Shown here piece after piece: positions 17,102 through 25,301 of a stretch of DNA of 64,000 bases. The stretch comes from Paenibacillus glycanilyticus NBRC 16618 (lineage in GTDB: Bacteria > Bacillota > Bacilli > Paenibacillales > Paenibacillaceae). The position numbers and the translations under genes are program-made. The stretch is from contig NZ_BILY01000017.1 of assembly GCF_004000805.1 (NCBI RefSeq), positions 62,001 to 126,000 of the forward strand, in the 5' to 3' direction. Under the pieces are notes generated by a model. The model was given only the letters and a program-made list of their open reading frames with translations. It had not been told where the DNA came from and did not search any database. How positions within the stretch are numbered: the first letter of the stretch is position 1; each line of letters starts with the position of its first letter.

Positions 17102-18253
17102 AATTTCTCCGTCAGCCGACTCGGCATGCCCGCCGCCGAACACCTCCTCGACGAGCCTCTGCATTACCTTCTGGAACGCCACTGCCAGGGACATTGCTGC
17201 GTCGTCCACATAGTTAATGGAGGCGGTCAAGGTCTTCCTGCCGTCAGGCGTGCTGTACATCAGTGCCGCGTAGCCCGAAATGCCGCCGTTGTGGGTGATG
17301 ATGGTACCGTCGCCGTTCGATCCAGCGTTCTGCACGAACACCCCCAAGCCATAGCCGACTTTGGGATGCGGCTTGATCATCTCGGCCAGCAGCGGGGCCG
17401 GGAGGAGCTTGCCGCCCATCAGCGCGGAGATTAAAGTGTGGAGATCCTGGGTGGTCGAGATCATGTCACCGCCGGTGGAAATCCAGGAGGGGTTCTGGCT
17501 GGTGATGTCAACCGTCTTCTGCTCGCCGGCGTCCTCGTATCGATAGTAGGCGTGGGCATGCGGTTCGGGGATCTCCGGCTGAGTATCTGGTACCCGTGTG
17601 CCCGACAGCCCAAGCGGCCCCAAAATTAGCCGCTGCATCTCCTCGGCGAGCGAGCAGCCGGTGACCTTCTCAATTAGCAGCCTGGCCAGCACGTAGTTGG
17701 TGTTGGAATAGCTCCAGTCCGTTCCCGGATCGAATCGTAACGGCCTGGACAATGCCAACCGTACCAGCTCCTCCGGCCGATAGGTCTTGAATCGGTTGTC
17801 TACCCACTCCCGGCCCTGCCAGGGGATCCCCGGCACGACCGATCCGTCTTCATAGTACTCGCCGGTGAAGTTGAACACCCCGCTGGTGTGTTGCAGCAAC
17901 ATCCGCACCGTGATCCGCCGGTCCAGCCCGAACTCGGGCAGATAGTCTACCACCGGATCGTCCAGCCCGATCCTGCCCTCGGCGACCAATTGCAGCACCA
18001 CGGTCGCGGTGAAGGTCTTGGTGTTGCTGCCTATCCGGAAGTGTCCATTTGTAGGCGGCTTCGCGGTCTCGCCCAACCTGCTAACCCCGGCGCTGCCGAC
18101 CCACTCACCCTTCTCATCGTGCACGCGCAGCTGTACCCCGAGAAAACCGAAATCGACTATCTCCTCGATGGCCTTCTGCAGCTCCGGGCGATCCTGGTCA
18201 TTAGTGAATGTTCTTGCCTTCCTATTTTCTGACGAACTTGTGATCTTTTCCAT
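17099..18253 (-). CDS. Serine hydrolase, beta-lactamase class C / D-Ala-D-Ala carboxypeptidase-like
   Basis: 384 residues with the three signature motifs of the family: SNTK (Ser nucleophile and Lys), YSN, and HNG near the C-terminus (THNGGISGYAALM). No signal peptide is visible, so it may act on cytoplasmic esters or peptides rather than the wall. The gene is much richer in G+C than both neighbours, with C/G-ended codons, and its protein style (LRFDPGTDWSYSNTNYVLAR) resembles actinobacterial R61-type enzymes. That suggests horizontal acquisition. GAGGG precedes the ATG by 8 bases. Confidence 0.88.
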   Translation of the reverse strand: MEKITSSSENRKARTFTNDQDRPELQKAIEEIVDFGFLGVQLRVHDEKGEWVGSAGVSRLGETAKPPTNGHFRIGSNTKTFTATVVLQLVAEGRIGLDDPVVDYLPEFGLDRRITVRMLLQHTSGVFNFTGEYYEDGSVVPGIPWQGREWVDNRFKTYRPEELVRLALSRPLRFDPGTDWSYSNTNYVLARLLIEKVTGCSLAEEMQRLILGPLGLSGTRVPDTQPEIPEPHAHAYYRYEDAGEQKTVDITSQNPSWISTGGDMISTTQDLHTLISALMGGKLLPAPLLAEMIKPHPKVGYGLGVFVQNAGSNGDGTIITHNGGISGYAALMYSTPDGRKTLTASINYVDDAAMSLAVAFQKVMQRLVEEVFGGGHAESADGEI

Positions 18254-18321
18254 TTCGTATCCCTCGCTTTATTTATTTGTTTTAAACTATCCTCTATCAA
18301 AGAATCCGCTTTTGTTTCTCT

Positions 18322-18996
18322 TTAAACGACTGTAACCTTAGACAAATTGGCATCCATGCCTTTGAGAGCAGCAAAGGTCAATTTATCCATCGTTGCACCG
18401 TCAAAGCAGATGGTTTTGATCATACGGTAGTACTTTTTAGTCAAAGTAAAGCCCGGATGGAAAGAAACATTTTTAAAGGTAGCGCCCTTGAACGAAACGT
18501 CGGTTAACGCGGTTTTCTCGAACTTGACGCCAACAAACGTCTGTCCGTCCAAACATTTTCCGCTCAAATCCGCGTCCTTGAAGTCCACTCCGTCAAATAA
18601 GCAATCTTCAAAAATCGTTTTTCTAAGATCGGTTCTCGCTAACGTGACATCCGTCATTCTCACTCCTCGGAATTTGGCTCCATCCAGCACGGAGCTGGTG
18701 AAATTAGTTCGTACAAGGATCGTCTTATTGAAGCTCGTATTTGTCAGGTCAAGCGCGGTAAGTTTGCAATCCGTCAGATCCGCGCCGTCAAAATCGCTTC
18801 CGCGCATCTCGCTGCTCTTGAATGTGCTGCCAGTCAAATTGGCGCCAGAAAAGTCGGAACCGGAAATCGCACTGCCTTTAAACTGTCCTTTAGGGGCCGT
18901 AACGCCCGCAAAATCGCTTTTTACCAGGTTGCTTCCGTTAAAGTTGGTCACTACATTCCGTTCTTTCACTGTCGATTTTTGATTCATATCATTCAC
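18322..18996 (-). CDS. Pentapeptide-repeat protein
   Basis: 224 residues dominated by A(D/N)LxX repeats, for example GSDFSGANLTGSTF, GSDFDGADLTDCKL, GVDFKDADLSG, which form a right-handed quadrilateral beta-helix. Some members mimic DNA and protect gyrase (Qnr-like), many are uncharacterised; this one cannot be assigned. The reading frame starts with GTG at 18996 next to AAGGAG; ATG three codons later is an alternative. A long perfect inverted repeat upstream matches a site before the neighbouring tetR gene, so it is probably under that repressor. Confidence 0.88.
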   Translation of the reverse strand: MNDMNQKSTVKERNVVTNFNGSNLVKSDFAGVTAPKGQFKGSAISGSDFSGANLTGSTFKSSEMRGSDFDGADLTDCKLTALDLTNTSFNKTILVRTNFTSSVLDGAKFRGVRMTDVTLARTDLRKTIFEDCLFDGVDFKDADLSGKCLDGQTFVGVKFEKTALTDVSFKGATFKNVSFHPGFTLTKKYYRMIKTICFDGATMDKLTFAALKGMDANLSKVTVV

Positions 18997-19034
18997 ATCT
19001 CCTTAGAATAGTTTTTTAGTTTTGAACTCAGGTC

Positions 19035-19067
19035 AGTTATACATACCAACCGATGGTATGTATAACT
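19035..19067. promoter_or_regulatory. TetR-type operator upstream of the pentapeptide-repeat gene
   Basis: A perfect inverted repeat: AGTTATACATACCA (19035-19048), 5-base spacer ACCGA, TGGTATGTATAACT (19054-19067). Its ACATACCAACCG core recurs inverted before the tetR gene at 19779-19803. Confidence 0.75.
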
Positions 19068-19101
19068 GTAAAAATAAAGCTGCCCTTAGGCAGTTTACTT
19101 C

Positions 19102-19767
19102 TTACTTCTCTGTGCTGACTTCTCTAGCTGAAATACGGAACAGTTCCTCGTATCTTTGAAGCATTTGCTCATCAAACAGGTCAAGTCCCAGGCCTTTCAA
19201 GATTTCATCGAATAGCTTTACCTTGTTTAACATCATCTCGGGGGAAGCCGGGATAACCGACGGGTTAAGCCATAGATTGGTGAGAACAAGCAACACTTCG
19301 CTAAGCTCCCTCGGATACTCGGTTCGGATCGAGCCGTCTCGCACCCCTTGTTCGATGATGGGCTGGATATAGACGGGTATCGCTTTTTCAATCATGTGCT
19401 CGATCTGGGCTGCCAGCAGCTTCGGATTGCGCAAAAGGTTTGGTGCCACAGCTGCCATTTCGCTCTGAGCGGGATTGCTGAGCGAGACGCTGGAAATCTT
19501 GCGAAGCTTCTCCAGACCATTTAACTCCTTGTCGTCCCGGACCCCGGACAACATCTCGTCAACATCTTTGTACAGATGATTGATTACGGCCTGCATGATC
19601 TCTTCCTTCGACTTGAAGTGATGATAGATGGCCCCTTTTGTCAGCCCCCCCAGTCCGTTGATGATATCCTGAATCGAGGTTTGCTCGTATCCTTTTTCAA
19701 TAAAGAGATCAAGCGCCACGGTTAGGATTTGGTTGGTCGTTTCCTCCGGATATTTATTTCTTGCCAT
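19102..19767 (-). CDS. TetR/AcrR family transcriptional regulator
   Basis: 221 residues from ATG at 19767, chosen because AAGGAGAG lies 7 bases upstream. The N-terminal helix-turn-helix is GGLTKGAIYHHFKSKEEIMQ, followed by a helical sensor domain. The operator pair ACATAC-N9-GTATGT (before this gene) and the longer repeat before the pentapeptide gene indicate that it represses itself and that gene. Ligand unknown. Confidence 0.92.
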   Translation of the reverse strand: MARNKYPEETTNQILTVALDLFIEKGYEQTSIQDIINGLGGLTKGAIYHHFKSKEEIMQAVINHLYKDVDEMLSGVRDDKELNGLEKLRKISSVSLSNPAQSEMAAVAPNLLRNPKLLAAQIEHMIEKAIPVYIQPIIEQGVRDGSIRTEYPRELSEVLLVLTNLWLNPSVIPASPEMMLNKVKLFDEILKGLGLDLFDEQMLQRYEELFRISAREVSTEK

Positions 19768-19778
19768 TTGCTCTCTCC

Positions 19779-19803
19779 TTACATACATTCGGTTGGTATG
19801 TAA
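19779..19803. promoter_or_regulatory. TetR autoregulatory operator
   Basis: TTACATAC (19779-19786) and GTATGTAA (19796-19803) are inverted around CGGTTGG, the reverse complement of the centre of the 19035 operator. Located immediately upstream of the tetR ribosome-binding site. Confidence 0.7.
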
Positions 19804-19881
19804 ACAATATATGCCACTTCCCTTTAAATGTCAACACCCTGAAACAAAAAAAGTAACTGGACACAATGTGCCGACTGCAGC

Positions 19882-19942
19882 CGCAAACTGCCTTTATTAC
19901 AACAAAAGCTGCAGCGGTTCCTTTGATCCGCTGCAGCTTTGC
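19882..19942 (+). repeat. Dispersed terminator-like repeat, copy G
   Basis: Degenerate left arm (AAACTGCCTTTATTACAACA) and a perfect 13-bp stem AAAGCTGCAGCGG (19905-19917) / CCGCTGCAGCTTT (19928-19940). Lies downstream of the 19992-20438 gene on the minus strand. Confidence 0.6.
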
Positions 19943-19991
19943 CCTCTGCATCGACAGGTTTTTAGTTTTCCATTTGAGTTACTCGGTGCGT

Positions 19992-20438
19992 TTATGTGTC
20001 TTTTACACGGTTCCGAAAAAAAGATTGAAGGCCTATTCCGACAATAACACCAGCACCGATACCTAATAACCCAAGCCAGACCGCTCCCAAAAAATCCTTT
20101 GAATAAACAACACCAATCGTCCCAAAGAAGGCACCGAAAGCAAAAGGGAGTGAAGCATTCACTTTTAGCTCCTCACCTGCATCCTTGTAGGCGTCCCAAA
20201 TTCCGAACATATAGACACAAGGGTAGAACATTAGCCATTCCATATTTGTTTGCTCGATTAGCGGGAGATCCCCATGAAAGCTCGTGATAATAACCCAATT
20301 CAAATGAGACTTCAAGTTAATAAGAAATTCCAAAGTGATCAACAGGATTCCCTTTATATATTTACCGTTAAGGAGCTGACCGAATCCTGGCAAAGCGACA
20401 CTCCACAATAACGCCTCGGTGCGGGACGCTTTGGCCAT
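19992..20438 (-). CDS. Membrane protein, single-repeat relative of the 16147-16929 protein
   Basis: 148 residues. RTEALLWSVALPGFGQLLNG and FYPCVYMFGIWDAYKDAGEE match the repeat unit of the protein at 16147-16929. The C-terminal third instead carries two close membrane helices (FAFGAFFGTIGVVY and AVWLGLLGIGAGVIVGIGL). It starts three bases past the stop of the DUF3231 gene, so the two are one transcription unit. Function unknown. Confidence 0.78.
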   Translation of the reverse strand: MAKASRTEALLWSVALPGFGQLLNGKYIKGILLITLEFLINLKSHLNWVIITSFHGDLPLIEQTNMEWLMFYPCVYMFGIWDAYKDAGEELKVNASLPFAFGAFFGTIGVVYSKDFLGAVWLGLLGIGAGVIVGIGLQSFFRNRVKDT

Positions 20439-20441
20439 TTC

Positions 20442-21479
20442 CTACCCCTTTGCTAGCGCATTACGATCCGCCGCTTGCGGGGGCTGTTCCATCCAGCCCA
20501 AATCGATCATGGTGTTGGCTCCATCCTCAACGTAATTTCCTACTTCGACGATGAATCTTGCGAATGTAGCCGCCACGTCATGTCTTGCGCTAAAGGCCAA
20601 CGCATTGCCATAGGTTCGGACCCGCATGGCGAACATGTCCATTTTGTGGGTAAGCATTATTTTATCCGAAAATGGCGATACGGTTGAATCGGTTACGAGA
20701 TGATTCAAGAGCGGATGAGTCGGCAAATCGTCTTTGTGCAGCAGTCTCGACAAAATATCGTACTGCTTCAGTGCGATTTCCTTCCCTCTCTTAAAGTAAT
20801 TCCTAATTTGCTCCCGCTCCGCCGCTTGGCAGAAGCCAACCAATACGGCGCAGCTTGTAGCGTTATTTTGAATGTTATCGTAAATATGAGTGATTTCCAG
20901 CGATTGAAGCGGACGCACATCACCAAAGAAACCGTCCAAATACCGCTGTTTTTTGACGAAATCGATTCTGTCCGGAACGGGAATGTAAGGCGGTTTGACC
21001 AAAAGTCCTTTTGCATCCAGCAAATCGTTTACGTCATTGATTAATTTAATTGTTGATACGAGGCAATCGGTAAAAAATTCACGGACATCCGGCCGGCTCA
21101 TTAAAGGTACAGCGATTCCGTAAATACTGATCCCCGCTTTGCTTGTATACTTTAAGTAATGCAAATAAAATTCATCGGCATACAACCGGGGAGCTTCTAC
21201 ATTTACGTCTTCTTCCGTATAGCCGATCGGTACCGGATGACCCTCTTGGGTGAAAATATTATCTACCGTTCTCGTGAATCGGTCGGCTAACTGAAGTGCT
21301 TCATTCAGAACATCTCGAATATTTGCATCGTCCACATTTTGTAGAAAATAGCGCAGCACGCACCGTGCCATACTGTTTCCCATATAAGTTATCCATAGTT
21401 TTATGATTTCAGCTGACGTTAATTTATTAGACATATCTCCTTCTGTTTGGCTCTTGTTTTCGTCTTGTAGTTTTTGCAT
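20442..21479 (-). CDS. DUF3231 family protein
   Basis: 345 residues made of two similar helical bundle halves: LTSAEIIKLWITYMGNSMAR with LYADEFYLHYLKYTSKAG, and LQSLEITHIYDNIQNNATSC with MLTHKMDMFAMRVRTYGNAL. This is the ferritin-like DUF3231 layout, common in spore formers and sometimes annotated as spore coat associated; the role is not established. The start at 21479 has AGAGGTGG at good spacing, while the later ATG at 21434 has AAGGAG only two bases away. Coupled to the downstream membrane protein. Confidence 0.85.
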   Translation of the reverse strand: MQKLQDENKSQTEGDMSNKLTSAEIIKLWITYMGNSMARCVLRYFLQNVDDANIRDVLNEALQLADRFTRTVDNIFTQEGHPVPIGYTEEDVNVEAPRLYADEFYLHYLKYTSKAGISIYGIAVPLMSRPDVREFFTDCLVSTIKLINDVNDLLDAKGLLVKPPYIPVPDRIDFVKKQRYLDGFFGDVRPLQSLEITHIYDNIQNNATSCAVLVGFCQAAEREQIRNYFKRGKEIALKQYDILSRLLHKDDLPTHPLLNHLVTDSTVSPFSDKIMLTHKMDMFAMRVRTYGNALAFSARHDVAATFARFIVEVGNYVEDGANTMIDLGWMEQPPQAADRNALAKG

Positions 21480-21590
21480 GGGCCACCTCTTATGTATTTA
21501 AATTGTAACAACATCTTTTTTTGTAGGTAACCACGTTATTATTTGATTTTGAGCCACAATAAATACTTAGACAATGCAAACATCGTCCAA

Positions 21591-21640
21591 TTGACCATAG
21601 TCTAATCAGACTATATAATATTTTTAGTCTAATTAGACTA
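21591..21640 (+). promoter_or_regulatory. Promoter with two palindromic operators, esterase-padR operon
   Basis: TTGACC (21591-21596), 17-base spacer and TATAAT (21614-21619) form a strong sigma-A promoter. Spacer and -10 edge are filled by ATAGTCTAATCAGACTAT (21597-21614), and the perfect palindrome TAGTCTAATTAGACTA (21625-21640) covers the expected transcription start. The operon encodes a PadR protein, the likely ligand. Confidence 0.75.
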
Positions 21641-21669
21641 TAACAGTGGTGCAAAGGAGTAAAGATTAT

Positions 21670-22512
21670 ATGATAAAGTCATTTCTAATGTTGGGCCAGT
21701 CTAATATGGCGGGCCGTGGATTTTTACATGAAGTCGATCCTATCTATCATGAAAAGATAAAAATGCTGCGCAATGGACAGTGGCAGATCATGACGGAGCC
21801 GATTAATTACGACCGTCCGGTTTCCGGTGTAAGTCTGGCGGCGTCTTTTGCCGATGCCTGGTCAAAAGCCAATCCCGATGAAGAAATTGGTTTGATTCCT
21901 TGTGCGGAAGGCGGCAGTTCCTTGAATGACTGGCATCCGGAAGGCATCCTTTTCCAACATGCTTTGTCGGAAGCCCGCTTCGCCCTGCGTTCCAGTCAAA
22001 TCTGCGGAATCCTTTGGCACCAGGGTGAGAGCGACAGCTATCGTTCGCTGCATGAAACTTATTACGAGAAATTAACCCTTATCATCGAGACCCTAAGAAA
22101 TGAATTGAATCTTGATGAAGTGCCTTTGATCATTGGCGGACTTGGTGATTTCCTTGGGAAGACTGGTTTTGGACAGCACGCAACAGAGTATCGGCAGATC
22201 AATGAACAATTGCAAAACTTCGCTAACGAACAGCAAAATTGTTATTTTGTAACAGCGGCAGATTTGACCGCAAATCCTGATGGCATTCATTTAGACGCGG
22301 TTTCGCAACGCAAATTCGGCTACCGCTATTTCGAGGCTTTTTCGAAAAAATGTCATGTCATGGAACCCATCCCGGGAGAGGAGCAGTCATTGAAAGTGAA
22401 GCGCGACTATTCGAAAACAGAGCAGATTTACATTCATAGCATGGATTTGGCTTTGGGTAAAATGACGTACGCGGAATTCGAGGCGCAGATGGTGAAGGTG
22501 ATGCAGCCTTGA
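21670..22512 (+). CDS. Sialate O-acetylesterase-like SGNH hydrolase
   Basis: 280 residues. Family motifs: FLMLGQSNMAGRG with the nucleophile Ser, ILWHQGESDSY, and DGIHLDAVSQ carrying the catalytic Asp/His. This is the SASA/CE6-type carbohydrate acetylesterase fold; the acetylated substrate is unknown. No signal peptide, so the enzyme is cytoplasmic. ATG at 21670 with AAGGAG 10 bases upstream. Last bases overlap the padR start (TTGA), giving a two-gene operon. A C-terminal tail of about 40 residues (MDLALGKMTYAEFEAQM) extends beyond the hydrolase fold. Confidence 0.85.
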   Translation: MIKSFLMLGQSNMAGRGFLHEVDPIYHEKIKMLRNGQWQIMTEPINYDRPVSGVSLAASFADAWSKANPDEEIGLIPCAEGGSSLNDWHPEGILFQHALSEARFALRSSQICGILWHQGESDSYRSLHETYYEKLTLIIETLRNELNLDEVPLIIGGLGDFLGKTGFGQHATEYRQINEQLQNFANEQQNCYFVTAADLTANPDGIHLDAVSQRKFGYRYFEAFSKKCHVMEPIPGEEQSLKVKRDYSKTEQIYIHSMDLALGKMTYAEFEAQMVKVMQP

Positions 22513-23042
22513 TCCCCTTACTCATCCTTGGCTTGCTCATCCAAAACCCCGGCGCTCACGGCTATGAACTACTGGCCTTAATGGAAAAACGCCATTACAA
22601 ATACATTGTAAACTTCACGAAAGGCTCGTTTTATTACAATCTGCAGCAGCTTGAAGAGAAAGGTTGGATTGAACAGATTCAGCAGAATCCTTCAACCAGT
22701 GGGCGCGAAATTCGGAACTTTAAAATCACCAGATCGGGAATGGTTGAATTTGAAAAATTAATGGTCAAATACGGCACCAAATCTGAATATGTGAACCTGC
22801 AATTTTATGGGGCGCTGCTCTTTGCCGATGAATACGACAAAAACAAATTACTGGAACTGATCCAATCGCAAATAGATCAGACTAAAACCCGAATCGCCCT
22901 CCTTGATGAATACCTGTCCAACACACAAGAGCTTCCCGGCACAATCGATTACTACCGCCGCATGAACGAAAATTCCCGTTCCCATCACCTGGTTAACTTA
23001 GAATGGTTTGAACAATTGAAAGCAGAAATGTCTCCTTTTTAA
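22509..23042 (+). CDS. PadR family transcriptional regulator
   Basis: 177 residues with the PadR winged helix LLILGLLIQNPGAHGYELLA ... GSFYYNLQQLEEKGWIEQ and a C-terminal dimerisation helix. The start is TTG at 22509 overlapping the esterase stop, supported by family alignment of the first helix and by coupling. It probably autoregulates the operon through the TAGTCTAAT palindromes. A bidirectional terminator follows. Confidence 0.88.
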   Translation: MIPLLILGLLIQNPGAHGYELLALMEKRHYKYIVNFTKGSFYYNLQQLEEKGWIEQIQQNPSTSGREIRNFKITRSGMVEFEKLMVKYGTKSEYVNLQFYGALLFADEYDKNKLLELIQSQIDQTKTRIALLDEYLSNTQELPGTIDYYRRMNENSRSHHLVNLEWFEQLKAEMSPF

Positions 23043-23048
23043 CAATAA

Positions 23049-23078
23049 GAAAACCGCCTTTTTGCAAAGGCGGTTTTC
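23049..23078. terminator. Bidirectional intrinsic terminator
   Basis: GAAAACCGCCTTT and AAAGGCGGTTTTC form a perfect 13-bp stem with a 4-base loop between the convergent padR and lysR genes. Confidence 0.85.
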
Positions 23079-23115
23079 TTATTGCGTTAATTCCTCAGCT
23101 ATCTGCGGATATGAA

Positions 23116-23961
23116 CTATAAGCTCTGGCTAATTTTGAAAAACTGCCGTTCCAAAGGCGACAACTCGTAATTTGTTCGAGTAACTAAAAATTTATCAATG
23201 TACCGATATTCCTGCGGAAGCTCCATGAAATCGGTAACTCCAAACTCTCTGACAGTGGTCTTGGAAACAAGAGCGACGCCCATGCCGAGGCTTGCAAGAC
23301 GAAGCAGCGTTTCCAATACACCGACCTCTGTTTTAGAAGCCGGATGACTGCCGTGAGCCGAATAAATGCGCTGCAGAATAGAGGCATACAAGCAATTTTT
23401 GGACAGGATAAGCATGGTTTCGCTTTGCAAACATTGGGCCAGACTTGCTGCAGTCTTGACTCTTTTGCCGACCAGAACCAGTTCTTCACTGCCGATTGGC
23501 CAGTAATGGAGCTGCTGCAAGTCCGATTTGCCAAAGGTGTAGGCCAGATCAATATTGCCTTCGATCAACTCTTCCTCCATCTTTTCAGTGGAACCGGTTA
23601 TGAGCGTAACCGACATGTTGGGGTACTTTTCGTATAAATCGGAGAATGCTTTTGTGATATTTTCGCTGATCACGGATTGCATGATACCTAAACGCAGCTT
23701 TAACTCCCTGCGATTCATTTCCTGCTCAGTCTCTTCCCACAGCAGCAGCAGTTTTTTATACTGCCGATACAGCTTTTCTCCCTCAGGTGTCAATTCCATT
23801 CCGCGTGAGCTCCGGAAAAACAGTTGCTGCCGGTAATGGTTTTCGATCTTTTTTATTTTTACCGTCATGTTGGACTGCAAATGATTCATGTTCGAAGCTG
23901 CTGCAGAAACACTTTTCAGCTCGGCAACAGTAACGAATGCCATCATATTTTCAATATCCAC
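23116..23961 (-). CDS. LysR family transcriptional regulator
   Basis: About 281 residues: winged helix with FVTVAELKSVSAAASNMNHL and QLFFRSSRGMELTPEGEKLY, then the periplasmic-binding-like effector domain. GAGGG directly abuts an ATG at 23967, so GTG two codons later (23961) is better spaced and preferred. It is divergent from the Gfo/Idh oxidoreductase gene, the usual arrangement for a LysR activator and its target. The intergenic region has CCCTATATTAGGG (about 24031-24043) as a possible site. Confidence 0.88.
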   Translation of the reverse strand: MDIENMMAFVTVAELKSVSAAASNMNHLQSNMTVKIKKIENHYRQQLFFRSSRGMELTPEGEKLYRQYKKLLLLWEETEQEMNRRELKLRLGIMQSVISENITKAFSDLYEKYPNMSVTLITGSTEKMEEELIEGNIDLAYTFGKSDLQQLHYWPIGSEELVLVGKRVKTAASLAQCLQSETMLILSKNCLYASILQRIYSAHGSHPASKTEVGVLETLLRLASLGMGVALVSKTTVREFGVTDFMELPQEYRYIDKFLVTRTNYELSPLERQFFKISQSL

Positions 23962-24099
23962 AGTCATCCCTCTATCAAAAAAAATGATATGTCTATCTCA
24001 AATATACATTATTCATGATGGAGTTTCTACCCTATATTAGGGATATGCGGACGGTTTGCTTTGCCGCTTTTAAGTAGATCCAAACAGGAGGCATACAAG

Positions 24100-25194
24100 A
24101 TGAACGGTTCCATTATTAAGACTGGAATTATCGGAGCGTCGCTTAATAATCACTGGGCAAGCCAAACGCACGTTCCAGCACTTCAGATGAGCAACAAGCA
24201 CCGCATAACGGCGGTTGCCACATCCAAAATGGAAAGTGCTCTGGAAAGTGCCGCTGCTTTGGATGGGGTTCAAGCTTTTACAAACCTAAACGAATTATGC
24301 GAAAGCCCGGAGGTGGACCTGGTTGTCGTCAGCATCAAGGTGCCATTTCATTATGAAGCCGTCAAAGCAGCTATTGGAGCAGGCAAACACATTTACTGCG
24401 AATGGCCGCTGACAGTAACTGCGGCTCAAGCCGAAGAATTGGCGGTGCTTGCCGATCAAGCCGGCATTCATCATGCCGTCGGTCTTCAGGCCAGACAATC
24501 CGCTGTCATCCAAGACATCAAGCAGCGGATCGAATCCGGTGAGCTTGGCCGGGTATTGTCCTGCAATATGCGCTTATCGACCACCAGGGGGAGTGTTACG
24601 AGCCGTGACAGTGCCTATCTGTTAAAGGAGGAAAACGGCGCAACGCTTCTAGCCATCAACGGCGGACACTCGCTGGATGTGCTTTGCCTCCTGCTTGGGG
24701 ACTTTAAGGAGCTGTCGGCTACCATGATCTGCAATTATAATGAGGCTGAGGTGTTGGAAACAGGTGAAAAGGTTCCCAAAGACGCAGCCGACCAAATCTT
24801 GGTTGAGGGAATGTTAAGCAGCGGTGCCTCCGCGTCAGTCCATATTCAGGGCGGAACTTATCCAGGATTTCAATTGGATATTTACGGAGAAAAAGGGATG
24901 CTTCAATTGAAGCAGCAGCATTCTGTCGGCCATGTACAGTTTGGCAACCTGCAGGTGTATCAAACATTGTATGCTTCTGGCATCCCGGCAGCGCATGACG
25001 ACAAGAATTTCACGGCACTTCCTGCCGGGGAAGAAACAATGAAGTTTCTTGTTTCGAAGGCGCATGAGCGTTTTGCCGCGGATATTCTTGACGATACTTT
25101 TCGTTTGCCCAGCTTCCATGACGCGGCCCGCTTGCATAGGCTGCTGGAGACCATCAAACTCGCGGCTGCTACAGGCATTAGACAGAAGCTATAA
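24100..25194 (+). CDS. Gfo/Idh/MocA family NAD(P)-dependent oxidoreductase
   Basis: 364 residues. N-terminal Rossmann domain (KTGIIGASLNNHWASQTHVP; DLVVVSIKVPFHYEAVKAAI; HIYCEWPLTVTAAQAEEL with the EKP-like motif altered to EWP) and a C-terminal alpha/beta dimerisation domain. The common catalytic Lys of EKP is Trp here, as in the fungal galactose dehydrogenase-like subfamily. AGGAGG lies 8 bases before the ATG at 24100. Substrate unknown; probably a sugar or polyol. Divergent from lysR. Confidence 0.85.
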   Translation: MNGSIIKTGIIGASLNNHWASQTHVPALQMSNKHRITAVATSKMESALESAAALDGVQAFTNLNELCESPEVDLVVVSIKVPFHYEAVKAAIGAGKHIYCEWPLTVTAAQAEELAVLADQAGIHHAVGLQARQSAVIQDIKQRIESGELGRVLSCNMRLSTTRGSVTSRDSAYLLKEENGATLLAINGGHSLDVLCLLLGDFKELSATMICNYNEAEVLETGEKVPKDAADQILVEGMLSSGASASVHIQGGTYPGFQLDIYGEKGMLQLKQQHSVGHVQFGNLQVYQTLYASGIPAAHDDKNFTALPAGEETMKFLVSKAHERFAADILDDTFRLPSFHDAARLHRLLETIKLAAATGIRQKL

Positions 25195-25301
25195 GCTTTC
25201 GAAACGGCTGGCCATTGAGGAAGCCATCCGAAAAGGAAGACTAGGGGAAGAAGCAATATCACCTTCCCCTAAGTTTAGAGAAGCTTTATTCATTATATTT
25301 T

